DNA of 64,000 nucleotides, from contig NZ_FREV01000001.1 in NCBI RefSeq assembly GCF_900143545.1, positions 653,568 to 717,567 on the forward strand. The letters are read 5' to 3'. Made by a program: the position numbers and the translations under genes. The notes under the pieces were generated by a model. It had not been told where the DNA came from, searched no databases, and saw only the letters and a list, made by a program, of their open reading frames with translations. The first letter of the stretch is position 1. Each line of letters begins with the position of its first letter. Below are positions 35,942 through 45,574 of the stretch, piece by piece. This DNA comes from Loktanella sp. Alg231-35. Lineage in GTDB: Bacteria > Pseudomonadota > Alphaproteobacteria > Rhodobacterales > Rhodobacteraceae.

Positions 35942-38230
35942 ATGAACAAAGCCATCACCGACGGGATCGTTTTTAACCCATTGCCGTTTTCTGCCGGGCT
36001 TGCGCTGTGGTCGTCGGGCGATGGCACGCCGGGGTCGAACAGCTATGCGATCAGCGGATCGGGCGTGTTTGTTGCGGCTGATCAGGACTTTTCAGGATGC
36101 CTTGAGGTACTCAAGACCGACGCCACAACGCGCGTGCGCTATATGGGCGAGACGCCGATTGAACCGGGCTGTTACCTTCAGGTTACTGCCCGGATCAAGG
36201 CGATATCGGGGCCGATGCCAGCGGTCAGCATCAGCGGTTGGGCCGGTCGGGCTGGTGGGATCGAATTGACCGGCGTGCCCGAAGTTGGCCCGTCGGTGCA
36301 ACTGACCACCTATGGCGAAGTTGTTGAGGTCAAGGCGATCATTGCAACAGCGGACCGGTCCGGTGTGGATATGGTCTGGACCGGTGCAAACTATGGCCAT
36401 CTGGGTATCAATCTGACTGGTCCGACGGGTGGTCTGGTGCGTCTGGACGACGTCACGATTGATGATGTCTCTTCGGTCTTTACCCGCGATTTGGTGGGCC
36501 TTGTTGATGTGCGGGATTATGGCGCAAAGGGTGACGGGGTCACCGATGACAGTGCGGCCTTCAATGCCGCTGATGCCGCCGCCAATGGCCGAACCGTGAT
36601 GGTGCCCGCGGGTGACTATCTGCTCCAAAGCAATGTCACGATGGACAATGTCGTGCGCTTTGAAGGCCGGATCGTGCAGGCGCCGGATCACCGTTTCATC
36701 ATGCAGCGCGATTTCAATTATGACACCTATTTGGCCGCGTTTCAGGACGAAGAGCTGGCCTTCAAAAAGGCCTATCAGGCGCTGATCAACTTTGCCGATC
36801 ACGACTCGCTTGATCTGAGTGGTCGGCGTGTCTTGTTGACGGAACCTGTCGATATGCAGGCCACTGATCCATCCCGCATCCGGTTTGAGACCCGCCGCGT
36901 CATCCGCAATGGCCAGTTTCAGCCCAATGACAGCGCGGCGTGGGATCCGGTGCAGGTGACCTCTCAGGCAACTTATTCGGCCTCCAACGACAATGAGCTG
37001 ACAAATGTGGCCAATATCGCCAACATCCCAGTTGGATCGCTGGTTGAAGGCAACGGCGTCGGGCGCGAGATTTATGTCACGTCGGTGAATATCGGTGCTG
37101 AGACGTTGGAATTGAGCAGTCCGCTCTTTGATGCCGAAGGCAGTCAGGTTTTTACCTTCACCCGCTTCCAATACATGCTGGATTTCTCGGGCTATCAGAA
37201 GCTGAGCCAGTTCATCCTTGATGACATCGAATTTCAGGGGCGCGGAGTTGCCAGCGGCATCATGATGGCGCCGGACGGTTTCACCTTTCATGTGCGCGAT
37301 TGTTTTGTGAACAAGCCTAGGGACCGTGGCATCACTTCACCCGGACGTGGTTGTCAGGGTATGATGATCGACCGCTGCCAACTGATTTCGGACGAGCAGG
37401 CCGTACCTGTCGCTTCTCGTGTCAGCATCGGCTTCAATGCCAACGCCAACGACGTCAAAATCCGCGACAACCGGGTCAGCAAGTTCAAGCACTTCTGCGT
37501 ACTTGCGGGGTCGGGCAGCTTGATAACTGGCAACCACTGGTTCCACGGCGATAATGAGGTGAATGGTGTGCGCATGGGGGGTATCGTGCTGACACTACCG
37601 AACCCCAAAAGCATCTTTACCGGTAATTACTGCGACAACAATTTCATTGAGTGGACCAATGAGCATAACTCATCACCTGCACTTGGCGCGCAGTTTTCAT
37701 TTGGTGGGCTGAGCATCACCGGGAACATGTTCACAACCAATGATGTTGCCGATTGGTTCAACTTCATTGTGATCAAACCCTATGGTGCAGGGCATTTCAT
37801 CAATGGATTTTCGGTGGTGGGGAACGTTTTCCGGTCGCTCAATGGACGTATTGACCGTGTCGAAAGCGTTGATACGACATTTGCCGATCTCGACTTTGGC
37901 CGCACGCGCGACTTCGACTTCTTCGGCAATACCTTTCACAATGTGAACGAACCAGCGCGAAACCCCACCCAACTAAGCCATGACCAGCAGACTGAGGCAA
38001 CAACCTGGGTCATGGATACGGGCACGACATTGCCCTTTGGTGGCCGCGCCCGCAGCGTGGAAACTGTGTTGCCTCAAGGTGCGATCACCAATGCTGCATC
38101 AACACGTATCCATGATTTACCTTGGTCACAGGGCGAACAGGGGGTGGGCAATCGGTTCGTGCATCTCAACTGGAGCCAGCCCGTCAAAGGCGAAGTGCGC
38201 TATGCGGTGCGGATGGATCAGGTCACATAG
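35942..38230 (+). CDS. Right-handed beta-helix protein (pectate-lyase-3 / GH28-related), tailspike-like
   Basis: A 762-residue protein. Residues 1-170 form a beta-rich N-terminal domain (GCYLQVTARIKAISG, VRLDDVTIDDVSS) resembling a carbohydrate-binding or assembly module. From about 182 the pectate_lyase_3 signature VRDYGAKGDGVTDDSAAFN begins a right-handed parallel beta-helix with repeated short strands (for instance VVGNVFRSLNGR, FFGNTFHNVNE) to about residue 690. No signal peptide, membrane segment or obvious catalytic triad. The layout is typical of phage tailspikes and of surface polysaccharide-binding fibres; the gene-transfer-agent head-spike proteins of Rhodobacterales are one idea I could not test. 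ATG 35942 follows a purine-rich AAAAGGGG site. A strong hairpin follows the stop. Confidence 0.8.
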   Translation: MNKAITDGIVFNPLPFSAGLALWSSGDGTPGSNSYAISGSGVFVAADQDFSGCLEVLKTDATTRVRYMGETPIEPGCYLQVTARIKAISGPMPAVSISGWAGRAGGIELTGVPEVGPSVQLTTYGEVVEVKAIIATADRSGVDMVWTGANYGHLGINLTGPTGGLVRLDDVTIDDVSSVFTRDLVGLVDVRDYGAKGDGVTDDSAAFNAADAAANGRTVMVPAGDYLLQSNVTMDNVVRFEGRIVQAPDHRFIMQRDFNYDTYLAAFQDEELAFKKAYQALINFADHDSLDLSGRRVLLTEPVDMQATDPSRIRFETRRVIRNGQFQPNDSAAWDPVQVTSQATYSASNDNELTNVANIANIPVGSLVEGNGVGREIYVTSVNIGAETLELSSPLFDAEGSQVFTFTRFQYMLDFSGYQKLSQFILDDIEFQGRGVASGIMMAPDGFTFHVRDCFVNKPRDRGITSPGRGCQGMMIDRCQLISDEQAVPVASRVSIGFNANANDVKIRDNRVSKFKHFCVLAGSGSLITGNHWFHGDNEVNGVRMGGIVLTLPNPKSIFTGNYCDNNFIEWTNEHNSSPALGAQFSFGGLSITGNMFTTNDVADWFNFIVIKPYGAGHFINGFSVVGNVFRSLNGRIDRVESVDTTFADLDFGRTRDFDFFGNTFHNVNEPARNPTQLSHDQQTEATTWVMDTGTTLPFGGRARSVETVLPQGAITNAASTRIHDLPWSQGEQGVGNRFVHLNWSQPVKGEVRYAVRMDQVT

Positions 38231-38246
38231 GCAGATTGAGAAGCGA

Positions 38247-38278
38247 TCAAGAAGGGCACCCTTAGGTGCCCTTCTTGA
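38247..38278. terminator. Perfect 14-base-pair hairpin after the beta-helix gene
   Basis: TCAAGAAGGGCACC (38247-38260) is followed by the four-base loop CTTA and its exact reverse complement (38265-38278). It begins 16 bases after the beta-helix stop. There is no U run, so it may act as an mRNA 3'-end stabiliser or a Rho-assisted end rather than a classical intrinsic terminator. Confidence 0.65.
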
Positions 38279-38398
38279 CGTAGGGGCAGCAATGCAAATT
38301 GCGCATGTTCGGCATGCAGAATGGGCCGTTGTTAGGCGAGGTGATCAGGCCTAGTTGAAGTGTTGGGAGGACTGACAATTCAACTTACGAGGCACATG

Positions 38399-38623
38399 AT
38401 GACACTTCGTCCCGACAACACTTTGATCTCCAACCGCGAAATGCTGCAGGAACTGGTCCTGATGCCCTTTCGCGCCATGGCGCGCTTGCTGGAAGGTATG
38501 ACCGAGAGCAACTCGCGCGCGCAGGCACTGGCTGCTGTGAGCGCGATTCCAGAAGACGATCTGCGCGCCAAGGGTTTGACCCGCGCTGATGCAATCAGCA
38601 TGGTCTTTCGCCACGACGCCTAA
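38399..38623 (+). CDS. Small DUF1127-like protein
   Basis: A 74-residue cytoplasmic protein. GAGG lies six bases before ATG 38399; an ATG one codon earlier is possible. The C-terminal half, VSAIPEDDLRAKGLTRADAI, resembles the DUF1127 motif (L..L.D.xLxDIGLTRxDI) found in small Arg-rich proteins, although here the Arg content is moderate. The N-terminal half is a predicted helix (SNREMLQELVLMPFRAMARLL). It lies between two strong hairpins, so it is probably transcribed on its own. Function unknown. Confidence 0.72.
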   Translation: MTLRPDNTLISNREMLQELVLMPFRAMARLLEGMTESNSRAQALAAVSAIPEDDLRAKGLTRADAISMVFRHDA

Positions 38624-38636
38624 GAACAGAGACTAG

Positions 38637-38663
38637 CGGCTCACCTCTGACAGAGGTGAGCCG
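38637..38663 (+). terminator. Rho-independent terminator after the DUF1127-like gene
   Basis: CGGCTCACCTC (38637-38647) pairs with GAGGTGAGCCG (38653-38663) across a five-base loop, followed by the T-rich stretch TTTGATTTT. GC-rich stem plus T tail is the standard intrinsic-terminator form. Confidence 0.85.
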
Positions 38664-38734
38664 TTTGATTTTGGATTGCTGGGCGCTGAACCATTCGTGC
38701 AGCGCTCCGGCGCATAATCGCGTATCCTTGGTGC

Positions 38735-39133
38735 ATGACGATTCTACTGACATTGATCCTGATGGTTGTCGCGCTCCTGCATTTTGCATGGGGTCTGTCG
38801 ATCTGGATCCCGATCAGAGATGAAGAGCAGCTGGCGCGCACAGTTGTTGGCGCAAAGGGCGTGACCCGCATGCCCGGCACAATCCCCTGCCTGCTGGTCG
38901 TGGTCGCCGTGCTGGTGGTAGTCGCCGCGATTTGGATGCCGCATATGGCAATTGCGCGGTTCGTAATGTGGTTCGCCCTTGTTGTGTTTCTGGCGCGTGG
39001 CGCCATCGCCTACACCAAGATGTGGCGCGCGATGACGCCCGAGGAACCTTTCAACACATATGATCAACGCTACTACGCACCGCTGTGTGTGGTGATTGCT
39101 ATTGGGTTGCTTGTGATCTTGCTCAGCGCTTGA
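38735..39133 (+). CDS. DUF3995 integral membrane protein
   Basis: A 132-residue protein with four hydrophobic segments (TILLTLILMVVALLHFAWGL, PCLLVVVAVLVVVAAIW, FVMWFALVVFLARG, CVVIAIGLLVILLSA). The LHFAWGLSIWIP start and the YTKMWRAMTPEEPFNTYDQRYYAPLC segment match DUF3995. Function unknown. It ends convergent with the YdcF-like gene, overlapping by 11 bases. Confidence 0.85.
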   Translation: MTILLTLILMVVALLHFAWGLSIWIPIRDEEQLARTVVGAKGVTRMPGTIPCLLVVVAVLVVVAAIWMPHMAIARFVMWFALVVFLARGAIAYTKMWRAMTPEEPFNTYDQRYYAPLCVVIAIGLLVILLSA

Positions 39134-39590
39134 CCTGTGGCATAGCGCGAAGTTTCACCCAATAGCCCAAGACCGCGATGACCTCGCGCAGGCGGTGCTT
39201 GATGTGCCGGCCCGTTGGATCGGGGCAGTCTGCCGTTGCGTTTAGGCCAAAATGGCGGGCAACCATCAGCGCCCGGCGTGCATGATATGTGTCAGTGACG
39301 ATGATGATCTCGTCACCTTTGGCCAATTGCGCGCCGAATTTGATGTTTTCAAGCGTATTGGATGACTGATCTTCGCGCTCAATCGCAGATTCAGCTACAC
39401 CACCGGCGATCAGCAGGTCGTGCATGGCGTCCGCCTCGGAGGGCGGATGCTGACCCAGACCACCGCAAGCAATGATTTCGGCCTCTGGGTTTGCGTGCCA
39501 CAGTCGGGCGGCATGGGCTGCGCGCCGCCGCAACGTGGGCGATGGGCCGTTTGGCCAGACAGCGGCACCAAGGATCAGGATAGATTGCAT
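39123..39590 (-). CDS. YdcF/SanA-like DUF218 protein
   Basis: The DUF218 core begins at ILILGAAVWPNG and continues with TLRRRAAHAARLWHANPEAEIIACGG, EADAMHDLLIAGGVAESAI, SSNTLENIKFGAQL and VTDTYHARRALMVARHFGL, all standard for the family (envelope-related, possibly lipid-linked sugar metabolism). The chosen ATG 39588-39590 gives 155 residues; in-frame ATGs further upstream (39632 and beyond) are possible but add no family-like sequence. No N-terminal membrane segment is visible, unlike SanA. Divergent from acs, with a 217-base gap that includes two TTGACA boxes. Confidence 0.82.
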   Translation of the reverse strand: MQSILILGAAVWPNGPSPTLRRRAAHAARLWHANPEAEIIACGGLGQHPPSEADAMHDLLIAGGVAESAIEREDQSSNTLENIKFGAQLAKGDEIIIVTDTYHARRALMVARHFGLNATADCPDPTGRHIKHRLREVIAVLGYWVKLRAMPQVKR

Positions 39591-39807
39591 ACGGTGTGGA
39601 TATCCGATGCCCGAGCGATTACGAAGCGCCATATATGAGGCGAAAATTTTTTGACAACACCGATTTGGCAGAATAGTGGAAATTGACAAATGCAGATAAT
39701 CGGATGTTAGGCATCTTGGATTCATCTGCATTTTCATCATGATGCACGACAAAAGCGGCTGCGGACAATGATCCGCGCCATCAAGACAATTCAATGGGGG
39801 ACAAGCC

Positions 39808-41766
39808 ATGACCGATTTTCCAGCCGGAACCTACACACCATCTGCCGATATGGCCAAAGGCGCACATGCTGATAAGGCGACATATGACGCGATGTATCAG
39901 GCATCGATCAACGATCCTGAAGCGTTCTGGGCCGAGCATGGCAAGCGGGTCGATTGGATTAAGCCTTTCTCGCAGGTTAAGAACACCAGCTTTGCCCCCG
40001 GCAATGTTGATATCAAATGGTTCGAAGACGGCACGCTGAATGTCAGCGCCAATTGCATCGACCGTCATCTGGCAACACGCGGTGATCAGACGGCGATCAT
40101 TTGGGAACCCGACAGCCCCGATGATGAAGCCCTGCACATCACCTACAAAGAACTGCACGAGAAAACCTCGCGCATGGCCAATGTCCTCAAGGAAATGGGT
40201 GTGGGCAAAGGCGACCGCGTCGTCCTTTACATGCCAATGATCCCCGAAGCCGCCTATGCGATGCTTGCCTGCACGCGTATTGGCGCAATCCATTCCATTG
40301 TCTTTGCGGGTTTCTCGGCTGACGCTTTGGCCGCACGTATCAGTGGATCACAGGCCAAAGTGGTGATCACAGCCGATGGTGCGCCGCGTGGTGGCCGTGT
40401 CACCAACCTCAAGGACAGCGTCAATCAGGCCCTGATCAACGTGATGCATGACTGCAAATGCCTCTGCGTGAAACGTACTGGTCAGCAGATCGCGTGGCGA
40501 CCAGAAGGTGACTATTGGCTGCACGAGATGGCCGAAACTGTAAGCGCCGATTGCCCACCAGAGGAAATGGCTGCCGAAGACCCGTTGTTCATTCTTTACA
40601 CATCCGGCTCTACCGGGATGCCCAAGGGGGTGGTGCATACCACCGGCGGCTACCTCGTTTATGCGTCGATGACCCATCAATATACGTTCGACTATCATGA
40701 CGGCGATATCTTCTGGTGTACGGCCGATGTGGGCTGGGTCACCGGCCACAGCTATATTGTCTATGGCCCGCTGGCCAACGGTGCGACGACGCTGATGTTT
40801 GAAGGGGTGCCAACCTACCCTGACGCGGGCCGGTTCTGGCATGTCTGTGAAAAGCATAAAGTGAACCAGTTCTACACTGCCCCCACCGCCATTCGTGCAC
40901 TCATGGGGCAGGGGGATTCCTTTGTCGAGAAATACGACCTGTCGGATATCAAAGTGCTGGGCACTGTAGGTGAACCGATCAATCCAGAGGCCTGGAACTG
41001 GTACAATGACGTCGTTGGCAAGGGCAAAGCACCGATTGTCGACACATGGTGGCAGACCGAAACCGGGGGTCACCTGCTAACACCACTGCCTGGCGCTACT
41101 GCCACAAAACCGGGTTCTGCTACGTTGCCGTTCTTCGGCATCAAGCCGGTGATCTTGGAGCCGACGACAGGCGAAGAAATTCACGACACTGCCGCCGAAG
41201 GTGTGCTTTGCATCAAAGACAGTTGGCCTGCCCAAATGCGCACCGTCTGGGGCGATCATGAACGGTTCGAGAAAACCTATTTCGCCGACTACAAGAACTA
41301 CTATTTCACAGGTGACGGCTGTAAGCGCGATGAGGACGGTTACTACTGGATCACCGGTCGCGTGGACGATGTGATCAACGTATCCGGCCACCGCATGGGC
41401 ACGGCAGAGGTGGAAAGCGCCTTGGTCGCCCACGCCAAAGTGGCCGAGGCTGCGGTGGTTGGCTATCCGCATGACATCAAAGGGCAGGGTATCTACGCCT
41501 ATGTGACCTTGATGGGCGGGCAGGAGCCATCAGAAGAGCTGCGCAAAGAGCTTGAGGTTTGGGTCCGATCCGAGATTGGCCCGATTGCCAAACCTGATCT
41601 GATCCAATGGGCGCCGGGCCTACCCAAGACACGTTCCGGCAAGATCATGCGCCGCATCCTGCGCAAAATTGCAGAGGATGATTTCGGTGCGCTGGGCGAT
41701 ACGTCTACGTTGGCCGATCCATCCGTTGTGGATGATCTGATCGAGAACCGGATGAACAAAGGCTAA
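39808..41766 (+). CDS. acs: Acetyl-CoA synthetase
   Basis: AMP-forming acetate-CoA ligase of 652 residues, full length. Adenylation motif [20 protein letters not shown], the WWQTETGG segment, [33 protein letters not shown], and the C-terminal [11 protein letters not shown] with the Lys that is regulated by acetylation in homologues. GGGGG lies seven to eight bases upstream of the ATG. Followed by a strong intrinsic terminator, so it is monocistronic. Acetate use and acetyl-CoA supply; the regulators are not encoded nearby. Confidence 0.97.
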   Translation: MTDFPAGTYTPSADMAKGAHADKATYDAMYQASINDPEAFWAEHGKRVDWIKPFSQVKNTSFAPGNVDIKWFEDGTLNVSANCIDRHLATRGDQTAIIWEPDSPDDEALHITYKELHEKTSRMANVLKEMGVGKGDRVVLYMPMIPEAAYAMLACTRIGAIHSIVFAGFSADALAARISGSQAKVVITADGAPRGGRVTNLKDSVNQALINVMHDCKCLCVKRTGQQIAWRPEGDYWLHEMAETVSADCPPEEMAAEDPLFILYTSGSTGMPKGVVHTTGGYLVYASMTHQYTFDYHDGDIFWCTADVGWVTGHSYIVYGPLANGATTLMFEGVPTYPDAGRFWHVCEKHKVNQFYTAPTAIRALMGQGDSFVEKYDLSDIKVLGTVGEPINPEAWNWYNDVVGKGKAPIVDTWWQTETGGHLLTPLPGATATKPGSATLPFFGIKPVILEPTTGEEIHDTAAEGVLCIKDSWPAQMRTVWGDHERFEKTYFADYKNYYFTGDGCKRDEDGYYWITGRVDDVINVSGHRMGTAEVESALVAHAKVAEAAVVGYPHDIKGQGIYAYVTLMGGQEPSEELRKELEVWVRSEIGPIAKPDLIQWAPGLPKTRSGKIMRRILRKIAEDDFGALGDTSTLADPSVVDDLIENRMNKG

Positions 41767-41786
41767 GACGGCGCCAGTAAGACACC

Positions 41787-41814
41787 AAAAGCCGCGCTAT
41801 CATGCGCGGCTTTT
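41787..41814. terminator. Intrinsic terminator after acs
   Basis: AAAAGCCGCGC (41787-41797) pairs with GCGCGGCTTTT (41804-41814) across a six-base loop. A-run before and T-run after make it potentially bidirectional. Confidence 0.88.
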
Positions 41815-41891
41815 GCGTTTGGCCGTCTGGCATCTTGACGGCTTCTCAGCCATCAAGGTTGCGGCGCTCCCTGCGCGAACGGAGAAACACC

Positions 41892-43013
41892 ATGCAGATC
41901 GAACCCTTCGGCGTTGAGCTTTGGATGAACGAATGGGAGACCAAATGTGAATGGAACCTAGCCGAGACCTGCGTTGAAAGCCTGACCATTGATCAACTCC
42001 TCCAGCTCTCAGGCAAAAACGATGCGGATCTCTCTGATCTACTGACGATGAAAATGACCTATGGGGCGATTGAGGGGTCAGAGCGGCTGCGGCACGCGAT
42101 TACAGGTCTTTATGGCAAGCAATCTGCGCAAAACATCGTGGTCACCCACGGCACCATTGGGGCCAACATGCTGGTGCATAAGACGCTGGTTAGCAGGGGT
42201 GATCAAGTTGTCGCTGTGGTGCCGACCTACCAACAGCATTATTCGATCCCTGCCAGCATCGGGGCTGAGGTGGCACAACTAAGACTGCGCGAAGAGGATG
42301 ACTGGCAGCCCGATTTGGACGCGCTGCGCGACCTGATGACACCGCAAACCAAACTGATCGCCCTCAACAACCCGAACAACCCGACCGGGGCGTTGATGGA
42401 TCAGGCATTGCTGGAACAGATCGTGGTGATCGCCAGAGAGGCAGACGCTTGGATCCTCTGCGATGAGGTCTATCGCGGCACGGATCAGGCCGATGAGGGG
42501 CTGACCGTTTCAATCGCGGATCTCTACGAGAAGGGTATCAGCACGGCAAGCATGTCCAAGGCGTTTTCGCTTGCCGGATTGCGTTTGGGCTGGATTGCCG
42601 CGCCGGAGAACCTGATCGAAGACATCATGATCCACCGGGACTATGACACGATTTCGGTAGGGATGATCGATGACCATTTTGCTACTCTGGCCTTGGAAAA
42701 TAAGGCGGCAGTGCTGGCGCGCAGCCAACGGATCACGCGCGGCAACCTGTCGATCCTGTCCGATTGGGTGGATGCAGAGCCGCGCATAACATGGATCAAG
42801 CCAAAGTCCGGCACGACTGCGCTTTTGAAGTACGATGCGCCAACACCCTCGCGCCAGTTTTGCATTGATCTGTTGGAAAGCTCCGGCGTCTTACTGACAC
42901 CGGGGTCTGCCTTGCAGATGGAGGGGTATCTGCGCATCGGCTATGCCAACAATCCCGACATCCTGAAGGAAGGGTTGTCACGCATGTCCGCATTTCTTGC
43001 GAAGCTGACGTGA
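41892..43013 (+). CDS. PLP-dependent aminotransferase, class I/II
   Basis: A 373-residue fold-type I aminotransferase. ATG 41892 has GGAG ten bases upstream; the open frame extends 30 codons earlier over the acs terminator. NNPNNPTGAL, the AWILCDEVYRG Asp/Tyr region and the PLP lysine in STASMSKAFSLAGLRLGW are visible, with a C-terminal Arg in YLRIGYANN. The N terminus MQIEPFGVELWMNEWE is not that of aspartate aminotransferases; a specialised amino acid substrate is likely but unknown. Convergent with the MscS channel gene. Confidence 0.9.
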   Translation: MQIEPFGVELWMNEWETKCEWNLAETCVESLTIDQLLQLSGKNDADLSDLLTMKMTYGAIEGSERLRHAITGLYGKQSAQNIVVTHGTIGANMLVHKTLVSRGDQVVAVVPTYQQHYSIPASIGAEVAQLRLREEDDWQPDLDALRDLMTPQTKLIALNNPNNPTGALMDQALLEQIVVIAREADAWILCDEVYRGTDQADEGLTVSIADLYEKGISTASMSKAFSLAGLRLGWIAAPENLIEDIMIHRDYDTISVGMIDDHFATLALENKAAVLARSQRITRGNLSILSDWVDAEPRITWIKPKSGTTALLKYDAPTPSRQFCIDLLESSGVLLTPGSALQMEGYLRIGYANNPDILKEGLSRMSAFLAKLT

Positions 43014-43017
43014 AACG

Positions 43018-44376
43018 CTAGTTGCCAGCCTTCACATTGACCTGTTCGCCTTCCAGCACCTTCACTTCGCGCTGTGGGAACGGAATGCTGATGCCGTTTT
43101 CCTCAAACGCGTCCCAAAGGGCCAGGAACACATTGCCGCGGATATTGGTCAGACCACCGGTGGGGTCCCGTATCCAGAACCGCAGGATGTAATCTACCGA
43201 ACTGTCGCCGAACCCCACGATGTGGCAGACGGTCGGGCGGTTCTTAAGAACGCGATCCACGCTTTGCGCGGCCTCAATGGCAATGCGCCGTACCTCATGC
43301 GGGTTGTCGTGATAGGCGGTGCCAAAGTTGATGTCGAGGCGGACAAAGTCGTTGGAATGCGACCAGTTGACCACCTGCCCGGTGATCAGGTCTTCGTTTG
43401 GGATCAGATATTCGCGCCCGTCGCGGGTGACGACCGACACGTAACGCGCACCCAATGAATTGATCCAGCCAAAGGTATCCCCAAGGCTGATCACGTCGCC
43501 GGGTTTGATGGATTTATCCAGCAGAATAATCACGCCCGAGACAAGGTTTGAAACCACCTTTTGTAGACCAAAACCAAGGCCGACACCGATGGCGCCGGAC
43601 AGGACCGCAAGCCCGGTCAGATCGATCCCAAGCGCGCGGACACCAAGAAAGAACGCGGCTCCATAAAAGGCAATCTGCACGCCTTTGACGATCAGCACTT
43701 GCATGGAGGGGCTGATGTCTTCGTTTGATCTGATCCGCGATGCGGTGGTTGTGGTAAAGAACCGCGCAAGCGCGATCAAAACGCCGAGGATGACCAACCC
43801 CTGCACAAGCAACAGCAAGGAAAACCGGATGTCGCCGATCTGGAAACCAATACTATCAAGAAGCCGTTCGGCCTCTTCCAGAAGTCCCAATATCTGCAAA
43901 GTGGCCCAAGTCCACGCCCCGTAGCGGACCATTTTGCGCAGAAGCGGGCTTTTGATAAGGCGTGTGCCAAAGACAATGGCCAACCATGCAAAGGCAAGTG
44001 TGCCGATGATGCTCAACAGGTAACTGCGGCTGTTCCATGTGTACTCGCGCATGGCATAGATCACCGCCCAGATCAGGACGACAAAGAAGATAGCGCGCAG
44101 CCGTTGATGGACCACGACTAGAATGCGCATCCGCCACTTGGGCCAATTGGCCCGCGCGCCCATCCAGGCCCGGATGCGCGGGCCCAGGATGGCCCGCAGC
44201 ACATGGGCCACAAAGAAAACACCTAAGGCGATCAGCAGTTGATAGAAATTCCACGGGCGGAACATGCTCTCGACAAAAACCTGCCCTTGCGAAAACAGAT
44301 CACTGCCGATGCTGATCACCTCATCTAATGGCGCCTCAGCTGCATCATTGTCGGGAGTGCTTTCGTGAATGGCCAT
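43018..44376 (-). CDS. MscS-type mechanosensitive ion channel
   Basis: A 452-residue inner-membrane protein with about six hydrophobic segments followed by the MscS core: a pore helix GLAVLSGAIGVGLGFGLQKVVSNLVSG, then the beta domain (IKPGDVISLGDTFGWINSLGARYVSVVTRDGREYLIPNEDLI) and a C-terminal alpha/beta domain. Longer than E. coli MscS, with extra N-terminal helices. AGGA precedes the ATG. It releases solutes on hypo-osmotic shock by family. Stand-alone gene, convergent with the aminotransferase. Confidence 0.93.
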   Translation of the reverse strand: MAIHESTPDNDAAEAPLDEVISIGSDLFSQGQVFVESMFRPWNFYQLLIALGVFFVAHVLRAILGPRIRAWMGARANWPKWRMRILVVVHQRLRAIFFVVLIWAVIYAMREYTWNSRSYLLSIIGTLAFAWLAIVFGTRLIKSPLLRKMVRYGAWTWATLQILGLLEEAERLLDSIGFQIGDIRFSLLLLVQGLVILGVLIALARFFTTTTASRIRSNEDISPSMQVLIVKGVQIAFYGAAFFLGVRALGIDLTGLAVLSGAIGVGLGFGLQKVVSNLVSGVIILLDKSIKPGDVISLGDTFGWINSLGARYVSVVTRDGREYLIPNEDLITGQVVNWSHSNDFVRLDINFGTAYHDNPHEVRRIAIEAAQSVDRVLKNRPTVCHIVGFGDSSVDYILRFWIRDPTGGLTNIRGNVFLALWDAFEENGISIPFPQREVKVLEGEQVNVKAGN

Positions 44377-44551
44377 TATGGTCCTGAGTGGTTCGTTCTA
44401 TCGGAAGGGTCGCATGGGGCAGGGGGTGTAGGCAAGCGGCGCAATTCTGCCACTCAGAGGGCAGATTTAGGGGGTTTGGTGCTCTTTTCTTGTTTGGATC
44501 GCTGTCTCGGGCTAACAATTTTGTAACCATCATTCCGGGAAAGAGCCGATC

Positions 44552-45574
44552 ATGGATATGACCATTATTTTGTTACTTGTCGCGTCCGGCGCACTCATCG
44601 TGCCGTTCATTGGCGGAGATGACGATGATGATGCGGAAAACAGAGACGAAATTCGCGGCACGTTGGGTGATGACGATCCGCTAGATGGGACGGATGGCAA
44701 TGACTCTATCTTTGGATTTGACGGTGACGACACTATCAATGCTGGCGCCGGTGTTGACTTTATTAACGCAGGTTTAGGCAACGATACAGTCAATGGCGGC
44801 GATAACCGCGACACAATCGAAGGCCGTGCAGGTGACGATACGCTGAATGGCGAGGGCGGCAACGACGAGATCAGGGGCGGCGCTGGCAACGATACCATTG
44901 ATGGAGGCTACGGCAGTGACGTTGTGCGCGCCGGTCGTGGTGATGACGAAATTTCCGGTGGGTTTGGGGCGCGTCTGATCGGCGGTGAATTGATCAATGC
45001 AACGGATCGTACTGACACGTTGCGTGGTGAAGGTGGGTCCGATACCATCTACATGTGGGGCGGTGGTGGTCTTGCATCCGGAGGGTTGAGCAGCGATGAC
45101 CCCGTCGACAATGTGGACGAAAAGGACACGCTGATCTTGGTCACCGGCGAAGGTGAATTGCGTGACGATCAGGGTACCACGGATTTCTTTGCTCTCGCCA
45201 ATCTGGACAACGATGAAGAGACATTTGCGACCATTACGGAATTTGATCCATTTGAGCATCGGATGATCTTGACGATTGATGCGGCGGGCATGCCGCCGAC
45301 GACGGCCGGTGTTGATTTCACACTGGAGCAAACAACGATCAATGGTGTGAACGGCGTCCTTGTCACCGCCGTGCTTGATGATCCGACATCAATCGATGAC
45401 GACGACTATGAAGCGTCCTCTGCATTTTTCCGTGGTTTGGTTCTCACGTCGATTGACCCGGACGATCTGGATATTGAAGTTGTGATGACGAATGCCGACG
45501 ATACCGATTATTTCCTACCGGAAGACACGGTTGAAGTGGTGAACGGATTGATCCCGGCCAACCCTGCGACATAA
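44552..45574 (+). CDS. RTX calcium-binding repeat protein with N-terminal membrane segment
   Basis: A 340-residue, strongly acidic protein. Residues 1-22 form one hydrophobic segment (MTIILLLVASGALIVPFIGG) directly followed by DDDDD. Residues about 45-135 hold some eight RTX nonapeptide-like repeats (GNDTVNGGD, GDDTLNGEG, GNDTIDGGY) that should fold as a calcium-loaded beta-roll. The remaining C-terminal part is a non-repeat beta-rich domain. There is no cleavage site, and no type I transporter genes (hlyB/hlyD) are nearby, so it may be membrane-anchored with repeats outside the cytoplasm. ATG 44558 is an alternative start. Confidence 0.8.
   Translation: MDMTIILLLVASGALIVPFIGGDDDDDAENRDEIRGTLGDDDPLDGTDGNDSIFGFDGDDTINAGAGVDFINAGLGNDTVNGGDNRDTIEGRAGDDTLNGEGGNDEIRGGAGNDTIDGGYGSDVVRAGRGDDEISGGFGARLIGGELINATDRTDTLRGEGGSDTIYMWGGGGLASGGLSSDDPVDNVDEKDTLILVTGEGELRDDQGTTDFFALANLDNDEETFATITEFDPFEHRMILTIDAAGMPPTTAGVDFTLEQTTINGVNGVLVTAVLDDPTSIDDDDYEASSAFFRGLVLTSIDPDDLDIEVVMTNADDTDYFLPEDTVEVVNGLIPANPAT

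Noticed and set aside
44731..44960. Tandem short repeats, considered as a CRISPR or satellite array
   Set aside because: They are imperfect, in frame and encode RTX nonapeptides; no constant repeat or spacer structure.
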